DNA of 64,000 bases from CAZLFA01 sp964558665. Its GTDB lineage: Bacteria; Desulfobacterota; Syntrophia; Syntrophales; PHBD01. Below the pieces are notes generated by a model, which was not told where the DNA came from, did no database searches, and saw nothing but the letters and a program-made list of their open reading frames with translations. Below, one piece after another: positions 17,832-28,200 of this stretch; positions within the stretch are counted from its first letter, which is position 1; each line of letters starts with the position of its first letter. Both the position numbers and the translations under genes were made by a program. Where the stretch lies: NCBI GenBank assembly GCA_964558665.1, contig CAZLFA010000004.1, forward strand, positions 55,280 to 119,279, in the 5' to 3' direction.

Positions 17832-19055
17832 ATGGGAAAATTAAGCAAGAAATTCATAGTGCTCTTGGGAGATGGGATGGCCGATTACCCGATCGACGAA
17901 TTAAATGGTCAAACCCCTCTTGAATATGCCAATACCCCTAACATGGACAGCATCTCAAGCCAAGGATTAATCGGCAGGGTGGACACCATCCCCGAATCAT
18001 TTTCTCCAGGCAGTGATGTGGCTAATCTTACCGTGCTTGGCTACGATGTAAGACAATGCTATTCCGGAAGAGGACCACTGGAAGCGGCTAACATGGGAAT
18101 AAATCTTGCGCCGGGCGATGTTGCATTCCGCTGCAATCTTGTTACTCTTGGTGAGAACTATTCTATGATGGATGAGTACAATGCCGGTCATATATCTTCA
18201 GAAGAAGCCAGGCAGATAATCGAAACTCTCGACAAAGAAATCGGCAACAGTGAGTTCCAGTTCTTTCCCGGGGTCAGCTACCGGCATATACTTGTATGGA
18301 GAAATGGCATTGCAGACATTGAAGCAACCCCTCCTCACGACATTACCGGTCAAGCGATAAGCCGTTACATGCCCTGTAAGAATGGATCAGAAGTAATTAT
18401 TAAGCTTATGCAGTCTTCACAGGATATTCTCAAAGACCATCCTGTCAATAAAAAAAGACAGGCTGTTGGGAAAAAACCTGCCAATTCCATCTGGTTATGG
18501 GGGCAGGGAAGGGCGCCGCAAATGACCCCGTTAACGAAAAAATACGGTATATCGGGGGGAATGATATCTGCCGTCGATTTACTCAATGGAATTGGAGTTT
18601 ATGCAGGATTAGAGGTCATCAGAGTTGAAGGTGCAACCGGGTATATCGACACCAACTACATAGGTAAAGCCAATAAGGCACTTGAAAGTCTAAAAAACAT
18701 GGATTTTGTCTTTATTCATGTTGAAGCTCCGGATGAGATGGGGCATGCAGGAAATCTTACCGGGAAGATTAAAGCTATAGAAGATTTCGATGAAAAAGTT
18801 GTAGGAACTATCCTCAAGGGGATCGGGTCATTTGAGAACTACAGCATTATGGTTTTATGTGATCATCCAACTCCGATCAGTCTCAAAACCCATTCTTCCG
18901 AACCAAGTCCTTTTGCGATACTTCCATCTTTGAAAACCGGCAAACCCGTTTCACCTATTTCCTTCTCTGAATCATCGGCAAGAAGAAGTGAAATTTTTAT
19001 TTCTCCAGGTTATACATTGATGGATAAGTTCATTAAGGACGAGTTCTTTGGATAG
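17832..19055 (+). CDS. Cofactor-independent phosphoglycerate mutase family protein, proposed homoserine kinase
   Basis: A 407-residue alkaline-phosphatase-superfamily protein of the archaeal-type ApgM group. Metal-site segments are LLGDGMADYPIDELNG near the N-terminus, FSPGSDVANLTVLGYD with the reactive Ser, HVEAPDEMGHAGNL and VLCDHPTPI. A subgroup of this family, found next to threonine-pathway genes, has been annotated as a proposed homoserine kinase. Its position directly after homoserine dehydrogenase supports that role here. Whether it phosphorylates homoserine or interconverts phosphoglycerates is not settled by sequence. It overlaps the next gene by 8 bases. Confidence 0.82.
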   Translation: MGKLSKKFIVLLGDGMADYPIDELNGQTPLEYANTPNMDSISSQGLIGRVDTIPESFSPGSDVANLTVLGYDVRQCYSGRGPLEAANMGINLAPGDVAFRCNLVTLGENYSMMDEYNAGHISSEEARQIIETLDKEIGNSEFQFFPGVSYRHILVWRNGIADIEATPPHDITGQAISRYMPCKNGSEVIIKLMQSSQDILKDHPVNKKRQAVGKKPANSIWLWGQGRAPQMTPLTKKYGISGGMISAVDLLNGIGVYAGLEVIRVEGATGYIDTNYIGKANKALESLKNMDFVFIHVEAPDEMGHAGNLTGKIKAIEDFDEKVVGTILKGIGSFENYSIMVLCDHPTPISLKTHSSEPSPFAILPSLKTGKPVSPISFSESSARRSEIFISPGYTLMDKFIKDEFFG

Positions 19056-19467
19056 TCATATATTCAAAATCAGGGTTATCTATGCAGATACGGATGCCAT
19101 GGGCATCGTTTATCATACAAACTACATCAAATGGTTTGAAATAGGTCGGAATGAAATGCTCAGAGCCATCGGTCTCGAATATTCCAAAATGGAATCAGAG
19201 TCTTTTAACATGCCTTTATCTGAAGCATATTGTCATTATATTTATCCGGCAAAATTTGATGACATATTGAATATCGAAACGAGCATATCTTACATAAGGC
19301 GTGCCAGCATGAGATTTAACTATACAATATGGGATGAGGAAATTAAACAGGTCCATGCTGAAGGCTATACAGTGCATGCATGTACGACGAACAAAGGAAA
19401 AATCGTCAGGTTTCCAGCTGATTTTTCGTCAATTATCAAAAAACAATATAATATTAATCAGGAGTAG
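19048..19467 (+). CDS. YbgC-type acyl-CoA thioesterase
   Basis: A 139-residue hotdog-fold protein with a TTG start and an AAGGA site 8 bases upstream. The signature YADTDAMGIVYHTNYIKWFE contains the catalytic Asp of the YbgC/4-hydroxybenzoyl-CoA thioesterase group, which hydrolyses acyl-CoA esters. It overlaps the upstream gene and precedes a TPR membrane protein by 3 bases, so it shares their message. In many Proteobacteria ybgC is next to tol-pal genes, which are absent here. Confidence 0.87.
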   Translation: MDSHIFKIRVIYADTDAMGIVYHTNYIKWFEIGRNEMLRAIGLEYSKMESESFNMPLSEAYCHYIYPAKFDDILNIETSISYIRRASMRFNYTIWDEEIKQVHAEGYTVHACTTNKGKIVRFPADFSSIIKKQYNINQE

Positions 19468-19470
19468 CCA

Positions 19471-20145
19471 ATGGCTGACAAGAAAATGGAAGATGATCTT
19501 AAGGCACAAGACAAGCTGCAGATTCTTTTTTTGAGATTCACGTCTTTTTTATCTGAAAATAAACAAAAAGCCGTTATAGGGCTTTGCATAATCTGTTTAA
19601 TGCTATTGGGAATTGGAGGCTGGTTTATTTACAAGACAGATTATGAAAAGAGTGCACAAAAACTGTATACAACGGCACATAACAGTTCAATTAATACAAA
19701 GGGTGGCATTCAGGATGTCATAAAACTTTTCAAAGATGTAACAACTCAATATCCGAACAGCAATGCTGCTTTACTGGCACATTATCGCTTGGGTAGTTAT
19801 TATTATTATTTGAATGATATTGATTCCTCCATTGCCTCATATCAGTCTTTTATTAAAAATTCTCCTGAAGACACGGATCTTGTACCACTTGCATACACTG
19901 GGCTGGGATACTGTTACGAATCAAAAGGTGATTTTAAAAGTGCACTTCAGTATTATGAGAAGGCCCATAAATCAAAAGCCGGGGTCAATTTTGAATCCAT
20001 GAATTATCGCAACATAGCACGAATATATGAGGCATTAAACGATCGTGCTAAGGCATTGGAATACTATCAGAAAGCACTGGGGAAAACTTCTGATCCGTTA
20101 GTAGAACGGTTTATAAAACGTAAAATCTCGACACTATTAGGATGA
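19471..20145 (+). CDS. Membrane-anchored tetratricopeptide-repeat protein
   Basis: A 224-residue protein with a short cytoplasmic N-terminus, one membrane helix (about 33-52: VIGLCIICLMLLGIGGWFIY) and at least three TPR units in the C-terminal part (SNAALLAHYRLGSYYYYLND, PLAYTGLGYCYESKGDFKSALQYYEKA, YRNIARIYEALNDRAKALEYYQKAL). The layout resembles YfgM/ancillary SecYEG proteins and similar periplasmic scaffolds. Function is not assigned; it probably mediates protein contacts outside the inner membrane. Confidence 0.75.
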   Translation: MADKKMEDDLKAQDKLQILFLRFTSFLSENKQKAVIGLCIICLMLLGIGGWFIYKTDYEKSAQKLYTTAHNSSINTKGGIQDVIKLFKDVTTQYPNSNAALLAHYRLGSYYYYLNDIDSSIASYQSFIKNSPEDTDLVPLAYTGLGYCYESKGDFKSALQYYEKAHKSKAGVNFESMNYRNIARIYEALNDRAKALEYYQKALGKTSDPLVERFIKRKISTLLG

Positions 20146-20226
20146 TATAAATATTTCTGCCCTGGGCAGACTTAATTGAATAAGGATTGGCTTCAGAACA
20201 AAGATGCTGATCTCAAGGAGAGAATA

Positions 20227-22020
20227 ATGCAAAAACTCTTTTCCGGTAATGAAGCAATAGCGAGGGGCGCATACGAACACGGCGTGACATTTGCGTCAGG
20301 ATATCCAGGAACTCCCAGTACAGAAATATTGGAAGAATTTTCCAAATATCCAGGTGTATATGCGGAATGGTCACCAAATGAAAAAGTCGCTCTAGAAGTA
20401 GGTATCGGAGCTGCATTGGCCGGCGCAAAAGCTTTGGTTACAATGAAGCACGTTGGAGTTAATGTTGCGGCAGATCCATTATTCACAGTAAGTTACACAG
20501 GTACAAACGGTGCACTGGTAATTATTACAGCAGACGATCCATCTCTGCACAGTTCCCAAAATGAGCAGGATAATCGTAATTACGCCAAATTTTCAAAAAT
20601 TCCCATGCTCGAACCGGCGGATTCACAAGAAGCCAAAGATTTTATCAAATTAGCATTCGACATCAGTTCCAGATTTGATACACCAGTTTTTTTACGTTCC
20701 ACAACAAGGGTTTCCCACTCAAAGTCTGTTGTGAATCTTGAAGAACCTGCCGACAATCCTGACAATAGGGAGATTGTCTTCAATGCTGCAAAATATGTAA
20801 TGGTACCATTTAATGCACGCGTGAGAAGAGTTGCAGTTGAGCAGAGGCTCGTTAATTTGAAAGAGTACGCAGAAACTTTTCCCGAAAACCGCATGGAAAT
20901 AAATAATCCAGACATAGGAATCATTACGGCGGGTATGACATACAACTATTCTAAAGCTGTATTCGCTGGTTTTTCCTATCTTAAGCTGGGAATGGTTTAT
21001 CCTTTACCTGAAAAAATGATCAGAGAATTCGCAGCTAAAGTAAAAAAGATATATGTTATTGAGGAATTGGATCCGTTTATTGAAGAATATGTAAAAACTT
21101 TAGGAATCAGAGTTACTGGAAAAGAAATATTTCCATATACTAATGAATTTGACCCGGGTATTATCAAAAATGCCATCGAAAATAAACAGCCCAAACTTTT
21201 TGCTGTGCCCGACGTTTCAATACCGCCCAGGCCACCTAACTTATGTCCCGGGTGTCCCCATCGAGGACTTTTTTATGTGCTTAACAAAACAAAAACTTTT
21301 GTCGCTGGAGATATCGGCTGCTATACACTGTCTTTTATGAAACCTCTTGAAGGCATGCATTCATGTATTTGCATGGGAGCCAGCATCGGAATGGCTCATG
21401 GTATGAGCAAAGCCTTGAAAGAAAAGGGAAAAGGTAAAGTTGTGGGAGTAATTGGCGACTCAACATTCATTCATTCTGGTATTACTCCCTTATTGAACAT
21501 GGCATACAACAAAAGCGATGCCCTCGTTATTATATGTGATAACCGAACAACTGCAATGACCGGGATGCAGGAACACCCCGCAACCGGCTATACCCTCCAG
21601 GGAGGAAAAACAAAAGAGCTGGATTTATCTGCTCTATGCAAGGTTTTAGGTATCGACAGTGTCAGAACTGTTGATCCATATAATATCAAAGAAACAAGGG
21701 CTGTGATAAAGGAAGAATTATCAAAAGATGGTCCTTCAGTAGTTATATCAAGAAGATCTTGCGTTCTTTTTAAAAGAACGGCATCTCCTCCGGGAAAACC
21801 TTTAAAAGTTGAACCATCCAAGTGCGTAGGGTGTAAAACATGCCTGGCTCTCGGTTGTCCTGCTATTGCATGGAGAAATTTTGAGGGTATGAATCCTGAT
21901 GACATTATTAAAAACGCTAAAAAGCAGGAAGGAAATTCTATAATAGATAGGAGTTTATGTAACGGTTGTACAGTGTGCCAGCAGTTGTGCAAGGTTGGGG
22001 CGATAATTGAGGAGGATTGA
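20227..22020 (+). CDS. iorA: Indolepyruvate:ferredoxin oxidoreductase, alpha subunit
   Basis: A 597-residue thiamine-diphosphate enzyme that, with IorB, oxidatively decarboxylates aryl pyruvates to aryl-acetyl-CoA and reduces ferredoxin. It shows the pyrimidine-binding domain (NEAIARGAYEHGVTFASGYPGTPSTE), the TPP pocket (GDIGCYTLS, CMGASIGMAHG, GDSTFIHSG) and C-terminal clusters (CVGCKTCLALGCP, CNGCTVCQQLC) for two [4Fe-4S] centres. I start at the ATG at 20227, with AAGGAGA about 5 bases upstream, because family members begin at the NEAIARGA segment; the longer TTG start at 20176 adds an unlikely tail. Confidence 0.96.
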   Translation: MQKLFSGNEAIARGAYEHGVTFASGYPGTPSTEILEEFSKYPGVYAEWSPNEKVALEVGIGAALAGAKALVTMKHVGVNVAADPLFTVSYTGTNGALVIITADDPSLHSSQNEQDNRNYAKFSKIPMLEPADSQEAKDFIKLAFDISSRFDTPVFLRSTTRVSHSKSVVNLEEPADNPDNREIVFNAAKYVMVPFNARVRRVAVEQRLVNLKEYAETFPENRMEINNPDIGIITAGMTYNYSKAVFAGFSYLKLGMVYPLPEKMIREFAAKVKKIYVIEELDPFIEEYVKTLGIRVTGKEIFPYTNEFDPGIIKNAIENKQPKLFAVPDVSIPPRPPNLCPGCPHRGLFYVLNKTKTFVAGDIGCYTLSFMKPLEGMHSCICMGASIGMAHGMSKALKEKGKGKVVGVIGDSTFIHSGITPLLNMAYNKSDALVIICDNRTTAMTGMQEHPATGYTLQGGKTKELDLSALCKVLGIDSVRTVDPYNIKETRAVIKEELSKDGPSVVISRRSCVLFKRTASPPGKPLKVEPSKCVGCKTCLALGCPAIAWRNFEGMNPDDIIKNAKKQEGNSIIDRSLCNGCTVCQQLCKVGAIIEED

Positions 22021-22023
22021 AAT

Positions 22024-22602
22024 ATGAAGAACGAGGTAAGGGGCATATTGCTGGCTGGAGTAGGGGGGCAGGGCATTCTGCGTGCCAGTGACATCCTTTG
22101 TCATGTAATGATGGAAGCCGGTTATGATACAAAGAAAAGCGAAGTCCATGGTATGGCTCAAAGGGGAGGGTGTGTAACAAGCCACGTAAGATACGGTTCA
22201 AAGGTATATTCACCGATTGCATATAAAGGAGATATAGAAATCCTTGTGTCTTTTGAAAAGTTGGAGACTATCCGTTATCTCGATTACTTAAAGTCATCAT
22301 CAATAATTATCATGAATGATGAGGTATTGAATCCCCCGGCTGTAAACTTGGGCAACGCAACTTATCCCTCTAATATCAATGATATCATTAACAATAACTT
22401 TGACACTTTTAGAATCTTGAAGGCCAGAGATCTTGCCGCTGCTGCCGGTGATGAGCGAGCAACAAATACTGTCATTCTAGGAGCTCTCTCTTCTTATCTT
22501 GAATTCGACAATGCTCTCTGGGAAAAAGTCATCAGAAGCTCTTTTCCTGAAAAACTGGCCAATTTGAATATCAAGGCCTTTCACCTTGGGCAAACATCTT
22601 GA
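22024..22602 (+). CDS. iorB: Indolepyruvate:ferredoxin oxidoreductase, beta subunit
   Basis: A 192-residue gamma-type oxidoreductase subunit. It has the N-terminal glycine-rich segment LLAGVGGQGILRASDIL and KKSEVHGMAQRGGCVTSHVRYG, both characteristic of IorB. The gene begins 3 bases after iorA stops, with the GAGG of the iorA end acting as ribosome-binding site, so subunits are made together. The pair ferments aromatic and other amino acids via 2-oxo acids, or works in reverse for synthesis. Confidence 0.95.
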   Translation: MKNEVRGILLAGVGGQGILRASDILCHVMMEAGYDTKKSEVHGMAQRGGCVTSHVRYGSKVYSPIAYKGDIEILVSFEKLETIRYLDYLKSSSIIIMNDEVLNPPAVNLGNATYPSNINDIINNNFDTFRILKARDLAAAAGDERATNTVILGALSSYLEFDNALWEKVIRSSFPEKLANLNIKAFHLGQTS

Positions 22603-22680
22603 GATATGTGTTATTGACAAATCATGAATGATATTTAAATTTTATTCAAATTCTCATTTTCATAAAGGTTTTCTACTGCA

Positions 22681-23622
22681 ATGTCTGAAGATTACTATAA
22701 AATACTAGGGGTTGATAAGAAATCGACACTTGATGACATTAAAAAGTCATATCGCAAATTGGCCCTTAAGTATCATCCTGATCGAAATCCGAATAATAAA
22801 GAAGCAGAAGAGAAATTTAAGAAAATAAGTGAAGCTTATGCTGTTTTGAGTGATCCGGAAAAACGGAATCAGTATGATAATTTTGGTTCTGATCAGTTCA
22901 GCAGACAGTTCTCTCAAGAAGATATTTTCAGGAACTTTGATTTTTCCGAAATTTTTAGAGATCTCGGTTTTGACTTAGGTGGCGGATCGGGAGGTTTTCG
23001 TTTCGGTACAGGGCGTGGCCGTCAAAGAACTTATTCAACGGCAGACAATGATCCTTTCAGCGGGTTGTTCGGGGGGCAGCAGTATGCCAAATTTTCTCAA
23101 GATGGCCAAGATCTACAATACAATCTTTCAATAACATTAGAGGAATCAGTCTTTGGCGCCGAAAAGAAACTTGCTCTGCAAAAAGGAGAGCGTGTTGAAG
23201 AAATCAACATAAAAATTCCTCCTGGTATTAATTCCGGAAAAAAGTTAAGATTGTCAGGTAAAGGGTCTCTGGGTTCTCAAGGTGGGAGGCCTGGTGATCT
23301 ATATCTGAATATCACTGTTTTACCCCATCCGATTTTTTTCCGTGACGGCAATGACTTGTATTTTGAAAAATCTATTAATTTTACACAGGCCGTATTGGGA
23401 TCCTCTATTGATGTGACGACTTTGGATGGTTCAGTAAAGAGAATAAAAATACCGGCCGGCACTCAGAACAATACCAAAATAAGAATGAAGGGACTTGGCG
23501 TTCCCGGGCTAAAAGGTACTGGCCGGGGTGATTTATATGTTAAAATAAGTATTGATGTACCTCGCAAACTAAGTGATAAACAGATGCAGTTAATCAAAAA
23601 CTTGGCGGCCGAAGGGATTTAA
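22681..23622 (+). CDS. cbpA: DnaJ-class co-chaperone, CbpA type (no zinc finger)
   Basis: A 313-residue protein with an N-terminal J domain (DYYKILGVDKKSTLDDIKKSYRKLALKYHPDRNP; the HPD triad is present), a Gly/Phe-rich linker (about 75-140: GGGSGGFRFGTGRGRQ) and two C-terminal substrate-binding beta domains (LEESVFGAEKKLALQ, LYVKISIDVPRKL). The cysteine zinc finger of DnaJ is absent, as in CbpA. It stimulates a DnaK-type ATPase. The dnaK gene is not in the window. Confidence 0.92.
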   Translation: MSEDYYKILGVDKKSTLDDIKKSYRKLALKYHPDRNPNNKEAEEKFKKISEAYAVLSDPEKRNQYDNFGSDQFSRQFSQEDIFRNFDFSEIFRDLGFDLGGGSGGFRFGTGRGRQRTYSTADNDPFSGLFGGQQYAKFSQDGQDLQYNLSITLEESVFGAEKKLALQKGERVEEINIKIPPGINSGKKLRLSGKGSLGSQGGRPGDLYLNITVLPHPIFFRDGNDLYFEKSINFTQAVLGSSIDVTTLDGSVKRIKIPAGTQNNTKIRMKGLGVPGLKGTGRGDLYVKISIDVPRKLSDKQMQLIKNLAAEGI

Positions 23623-23645
23623 TTTTATCTAATATTGTTATTTCG

Positions 23646-24032
23646 ATGAAACGATTCACATTTTACGCAATAATCATTCTTATTACAGGCATTTTTTTTA
23701 TATCTGGATGTGCTGTTTTTGGCCGAAGCAAGGATTTTAAGCCCTTTGATCAAAATCTTCTCAAACAGGTAGTTCCCGGGCAGACAACTTCTCAGGAAAT
23801 AACAAAGATATTCGGGGCACCTAATCAAGTCGTAAAGCTTTCTAATGGAAATGCCTATATTTATGTGAGAACTCTCAACAAAAGTACAGGCTTTTGGGTT
23901 GTACTTTTTACTTTTATAGATATGGACTCCCAACAGGATCGTATAGTATTTTTCTTTAATAATAACGACATTGTAACTCACTACGGAAATTCTCTAAATG
24001 CAGCAGAGGCTGCCCATGGTCTGCCGTTCTGA
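23646..24032 (+). CDS. Small BamE/SmpA-like lipoprotein
   Basis: A 128-residue protein with a lipoprotein signal peptide whose lipobox is FISGC (Cys about residue 22). It carries one domain with the SmpA/OmlA pattern: VVPGQTTSQEITKIFGAPNQVVKLSNGNAYIYV, then strands ending in RIVFFFNNNDIVTHYG. BamE is an accessory of the outer-membrane beta-barrel assembly machine; this protein is a homologue in fold but equivalence is not shown. A second lipoprotein of similar design overlaps its 3' end. Confidence 0.72.
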   Translation: MKRFTFYAIIILITGIFFISGCAVFGRSKDFKPFDQNLLKQVVPGQTTSQEITKIFGAPNQVVKLSNGNAYIYVRTLNKSTGFWVVLFTFIDMDSQQDRIVFFFNNNDIVTHYGNSLNAAEAAHGLPF

Positions 24033-24456
24033 TCATAAAATCAGGATAATTTCTTTTTTAATTATTCTTTCATCATTTCTATTGGTTTCTTGTGTATCTT
24101 TCAGAATTATAAAGATCAATAACGGAACCGATATTTCCCATCCCGGTAAATTTATAGAGAAAGGTAAAACCAGGCTTTCCGATATTCTGTCTGTTTATGG
24201 AGCACCATGCAAAATAATTGAAGTCGACGGAAAAACGGTCATCATTTATGAAAAATCTTATTACAAAGGTGGTCAGTTATCAATCGGAATACCGTTAAGT
24301 GAAATAACAGGCGTAAACCTCAGCATGACAGCGTTCGGTAATCTTTTAAGATACGATACGTTGATGGCAACTTTTGATGATGACTATTTTTTAACCGATA
24401 TTGCTTATGAAAGGAGCACTGATCAGCCATTCTGGACCAGTCTTTATAGAGATTAA
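24016..24456 (+). CDS. Second small BamE-like lipoprotein
   Basis: A protein of about 146 residues when started at the ATG at 24016, which has an AGAGG stretch 6 bases upstream; an ATG at 23998 is also in frame. A signal peptide ends in LLVSC. The mature part begins with FIEKGKTRLSDILSVYGAPCKIIEVDGKTVIIYEKSYYKGG, a BamE-like turn in which the chain recognises 'gap then GAP/YGAP' as in the preceding gene, though the rest diverges. The overlap with the upstream gene implies coupled translation and probably joint function at the cell envelope. Confidence 0.65.
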   Translation: MVCRSDHKIRIISFLIILSSFLLVSCVSFRIIKINNGTDISHPGKFIEKGKTRLSDILSVYGAPCKIIEVDGKTVIIYEKSYYKGGQLSIGIPLSEITGVNLSMTAFGNLLRYDTLMATFDDDYFLTDIAYERSTDQPFWTSLYRD

Positions 24457-24523
24457 ACAGTGCGGGTTTATACATTTAGAATAAGCTGTATGTCGCATAA
24501 GATATGTTATGTTAACTTATTTA

Positions 24524-25246
24524 TCAAGCCAACTCAATATCGCCCCAGATACCCATTTTATCACCGACGATAATAATGACACCCGATACGCCGTCTATTT
24601 CCTGAGCTCTTGCAATTCCCTTTTCTATATCACTCTTATTCGAGATGATATTTCCTATCGATGTTGCCGCTGCATCCGCTAATGTCGGTGACTTAGAAAT
24701 GACTGTAACAGCATCCGCCTTGCCAAAGCTTAGAGACGGTCCAACTGTACCTGATGATGTGCAGACTCCTACCGGTGTTTTCTTGTTATCAATTTTTATG
24801 ACAACTTTATTGCTCAACCTTGATTCACCTGCAAATATCTGTATCAATATGTCCCTACCTGATTTTATGTAAATATCACCACCATTTTCAACTATTACAT
24901 CACTTGAATGTAAAAACAGTTCTTCACCTACAAACTTTGAAATTGCTCCGGCAACCGAAGCCATTGGGCCGACATTTGCCAGAGCGGCACATATCAACAT
25001 GTCTTTAACAATGTCCGGGGCAAAGGGATCGTTTTTTAGGGGAACAAGTGATGTCAAAAACTCAGGATGAGATTTTATGTATGATTCAAGATAGGCTCTT
25101 TGCAAAATCACTGATTTATATCCCAGTTCCTTCAAATCTGATGCCGTAGATACAAATAGGTCTGTTTCACGAACAGTTACGTTGTATGATATAAGATTAT
25201 TGTTTAATAATTTATTACGATAGGTTCGATTAATGTAGTCCTTCAT
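24524..25246 (-). CDS. UPF0280 family protein
   Basis: A 240-residue protein with the UPF0280 features: YRNKLLNNNLISYNVTVRETDLFV at the start, MLICAALANVGPMASVAGAISKFVGEE in the middle, then VENGGDIYIKSG, VCTSSGTVGPSLSFGKADAVTVIS and ADAAATSIGN. The GGDIY and GKADAVTV segments recall the ApbE flavin-transferase fold, and the family is common in anaerobes and methanogens. The biochemical role is not established. It lies 3 bases after dnaE on the same strand and is likely co-transcribed with it. Confidence 0.85.
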   Translation of the reverse strand: MKDYINRTYRNKLLNNNLISYNVTVRETDLFVSTASDLKELGYKSVILQRAYLESYIKSHPEFLTSLVPLKNDPFAPDIVKDMLICAALANVGPMASVAGAISKFVGEELFLHSSDVIVENGGDIYIKSGRDILIQIFAGESRLSNKVVIKIDNKKTPVGVCTSSGTVGPSLSFGKADAVTVISKSPTLADAAATSIGNIISNKSDIEKGIARAQEIDGVSGVIIIVGDKMGIWGDIELA

Positions 25247-25249
25247 ATA

Positions 25250-28200
25250 TCATGCAAAAACTGTCGATCCTTCACCAAAAATATGATCTGCCTCCTTTTT
25301 AAAATGGCCTGATATATCTATCTTTATATCACGTCCAAGAAATACGACCGTCTCTGTGGTATCGTCGATAAGATGAATATACCCCTCATGCTTTCCTTTA
25401 CTGCGGGATATTAAGCGATATAAATGTTCAATATCCTTTAACGTAGATTTACTAAGGTCAACCATGAAATGAACAGTATTAAATGGTTGAGAAATAACAT
25501 CAGAAAGTAGAGTGATTTCAGATGTCTTTACTTTAATTGATTCTTCACCGACATCTAATATTCCTTTTATCAACAAAGGTTCATCGCTCTTCAAAAGATT
25601 AGCTGAATGTTTATAAACCTCTCCAAAGCAGATAATATCTACAGACCCTTTAAGATCTTCTATTGTAACGTAAGCCATTGTGTCATTCTTCTTTGTCTTT
25701 AACTCCCTAATATTATTTACAATACCTCCAAAGACTACTGCGTCCTTATCATTTCTGTGCGATATACTTGAAGAGTCGACATTGGATATAAGTTTTAATC
25801 GATCAATATATGCTGAAAGAGGATGAGTGGTAATATAAAATCCGATCATTTCTTTTTCATATGCAAGAAGTTCTTTTTGATTCCATTCCGGTACATCAGG
25901 AATGAACATGTTATTTTTTGATGCATCGCGTGAATCAAGTTGTTCATCAAATTGTTCAAAAAGACTTGATTGGGCGCTGTTTTTTTCTTTTCTCTGTCGT
26001 TGAGAAATCTCAATAGTATATTCAAAGTTTTCCATAAGCTGTCTGCGATTATGCCCGGTAGAATCGAATGAGCCGGACTTAATCAAGCTCTCGATAACTC
26101 TTTTATTGATTTTCTTCATATCCACGCGATAACAAAAATCATAAAAGTTCAAGAATTTCCCGTTCTTTTCACGTTCATCAATGATTGTCTCAACAACCCC
26201 GACACCAACATTTTTTACTGCAGATAGACCAAATCTTATATGATCGCCGACAACTGAAAAATCCGTTTCAGATTCATTGATATCGGGAGGCAACACCCGT
26301 AAATTATTATCTTTACAGCTGCTTATGTATTTTATCATTTTATCTCTGTTGTCTTTTTCTGATGTTAGCAATGCAGCCATAAACTCAACAGGAAAATGAG
26401 CTTTCAGATAAGCCGTTTGATAAGATATCATTGCATAAGCAGTGCTGTGTGATTTGTTAAAACCATATTGTGCAAATGTTTCCATTTGTTCCCATATTTT
26501 AACCGCTTTTTGCTCAGGAATTTTATTGATTTTGGCACCGGATAGAAATTTTGGTTTCTCCTTCTCCATATCAGCAGTCTTCTTCTTGCTCATAACCTTT
26601 CGCAGTGTATCTGCTTCAGCCATTGAATAATTACCTATGACACTGGCAATTTGCATAACCTGCTCTTGATAAAGGATAACACCGTATGTTTCTTTGAGTA
26701 TATCTTTTAACTCCTGAACTTCATAAGATATTTTTGTTTTCCCAAGCTTTCTTTTGATAAAATCTGGTACCATGTTCATGGGACCGGGTCGGTACAGAGC
26801 AATCAATGCAATAATGTCTTCAATGCAATCAGGCTTCATGCTGACGAGTATCTCTTTCATACCGGTGCTTTCCAATTGGAAAACGCCATCAGTATCCCCC
26901 CGCATAAGCAACTGATATGTCGATTGATCATCAAGGGGCAGTAAATCAATATCAATTTTTTCTCCCCTTCCCTTCTCTATGAACTTCAATGCATTCTTAA
27001 TGACGGTAAGAGTTTTTAATCCAAGAAAATCAAATTTTGTAAGACCTACAGTCTGAAGATCGTTCATGGAGAATTGCGTAACGATAACATCATCTTTGGG
27101 GCTTTTGTAGAGAGGTACTCTTTCAACGAGGGGTACGTCTGATATAACAACTCCTGCAGCATGAGTTGAGGCATGTCGATTCAACCCCTCAACAGCACGT
27201 GACAAATCAAGAAGCTTTTTAACCCTTTCATTTTTCTTCATTTCCTCCTGTAAACGCGGCTCCCGCTCTATGGCCTCATCGATCGATATATTCAGGATAT
27301 TAGGAATCATTTTAGCTATAGTGTCTACTTCACTATAAGGAATGTTCATAACACGCCCAACATCTCTTATGGCTCCCTTGGCCTGCATTTTACCGAAGGT
27401 AATAATTTGAGCGACTCTTTCCTTTGAATACTTATTCGTAACATACCTTATTATTTCGTCACGCCTCTCCTGACAGAAATCAATGTCTATGTCCGGCATG
27501 CTTATGCGACTCGGATTCAAAAATCGTTCAAAAAAAAGTCCGTAACGTATGGGATCTATATTTGTAATTCCTGTGGCATAAGCTACCAGGCTTCCTGCAG
27601 CAGAACCCCGGCCCGGTCCAACCGGTATTGCATTCTGTTTAGCATATCCCACAAAATCAGATACGATTAGAAAATAACCCGCAAAACCCATCGTTTTAAT
27701 CATTTCTAATTCTTCATGCAGGCGTGCATCGTATTTCCTTCTGTCAATATCGGCACTTAATTGAGACAATCTTTTCTCAAGTCCAGTAATGGCGTCAATT
27801 TTCAATCTTTCATCCAAATTTTCACCGGCTGTGTTCTCTATCTGCGGCAGAAAGAATTCGTCAAACTTAAATTCCAGGTTGCAGCGTTCTGCTATTTTAC
27901 GCGTATTTATAATAGCTTCAGGACGATCCTTAAACAATATCTCCATTTCTTCAGGTGATCTGAAATATAGCTTATCGGTTGCAAATTTAAGTCGCTTAGA
28001 ATCATCCAGCGTTTTACCTGTTTGGATACAAACAAGAATCTCATGAGCCTCCACATCATCGCGATTCAGATAATGACAATCATTCGTCGCAACAACAGGT
28101 ATCGATAATTCTTTGCTTATTTCCAGCAGACTTTTATTTAATACTTCCTGATCCGCCAGATCATTTTCCATAATTTCTATATAAAAGTTATCTTTTCCAA

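Noticed and set aside
21588..22094. A 168-residue minus-strand frame opposite iorA/iorB
   Set aside because: Shadow of the iorA ferredoxin region; no domain recognised.
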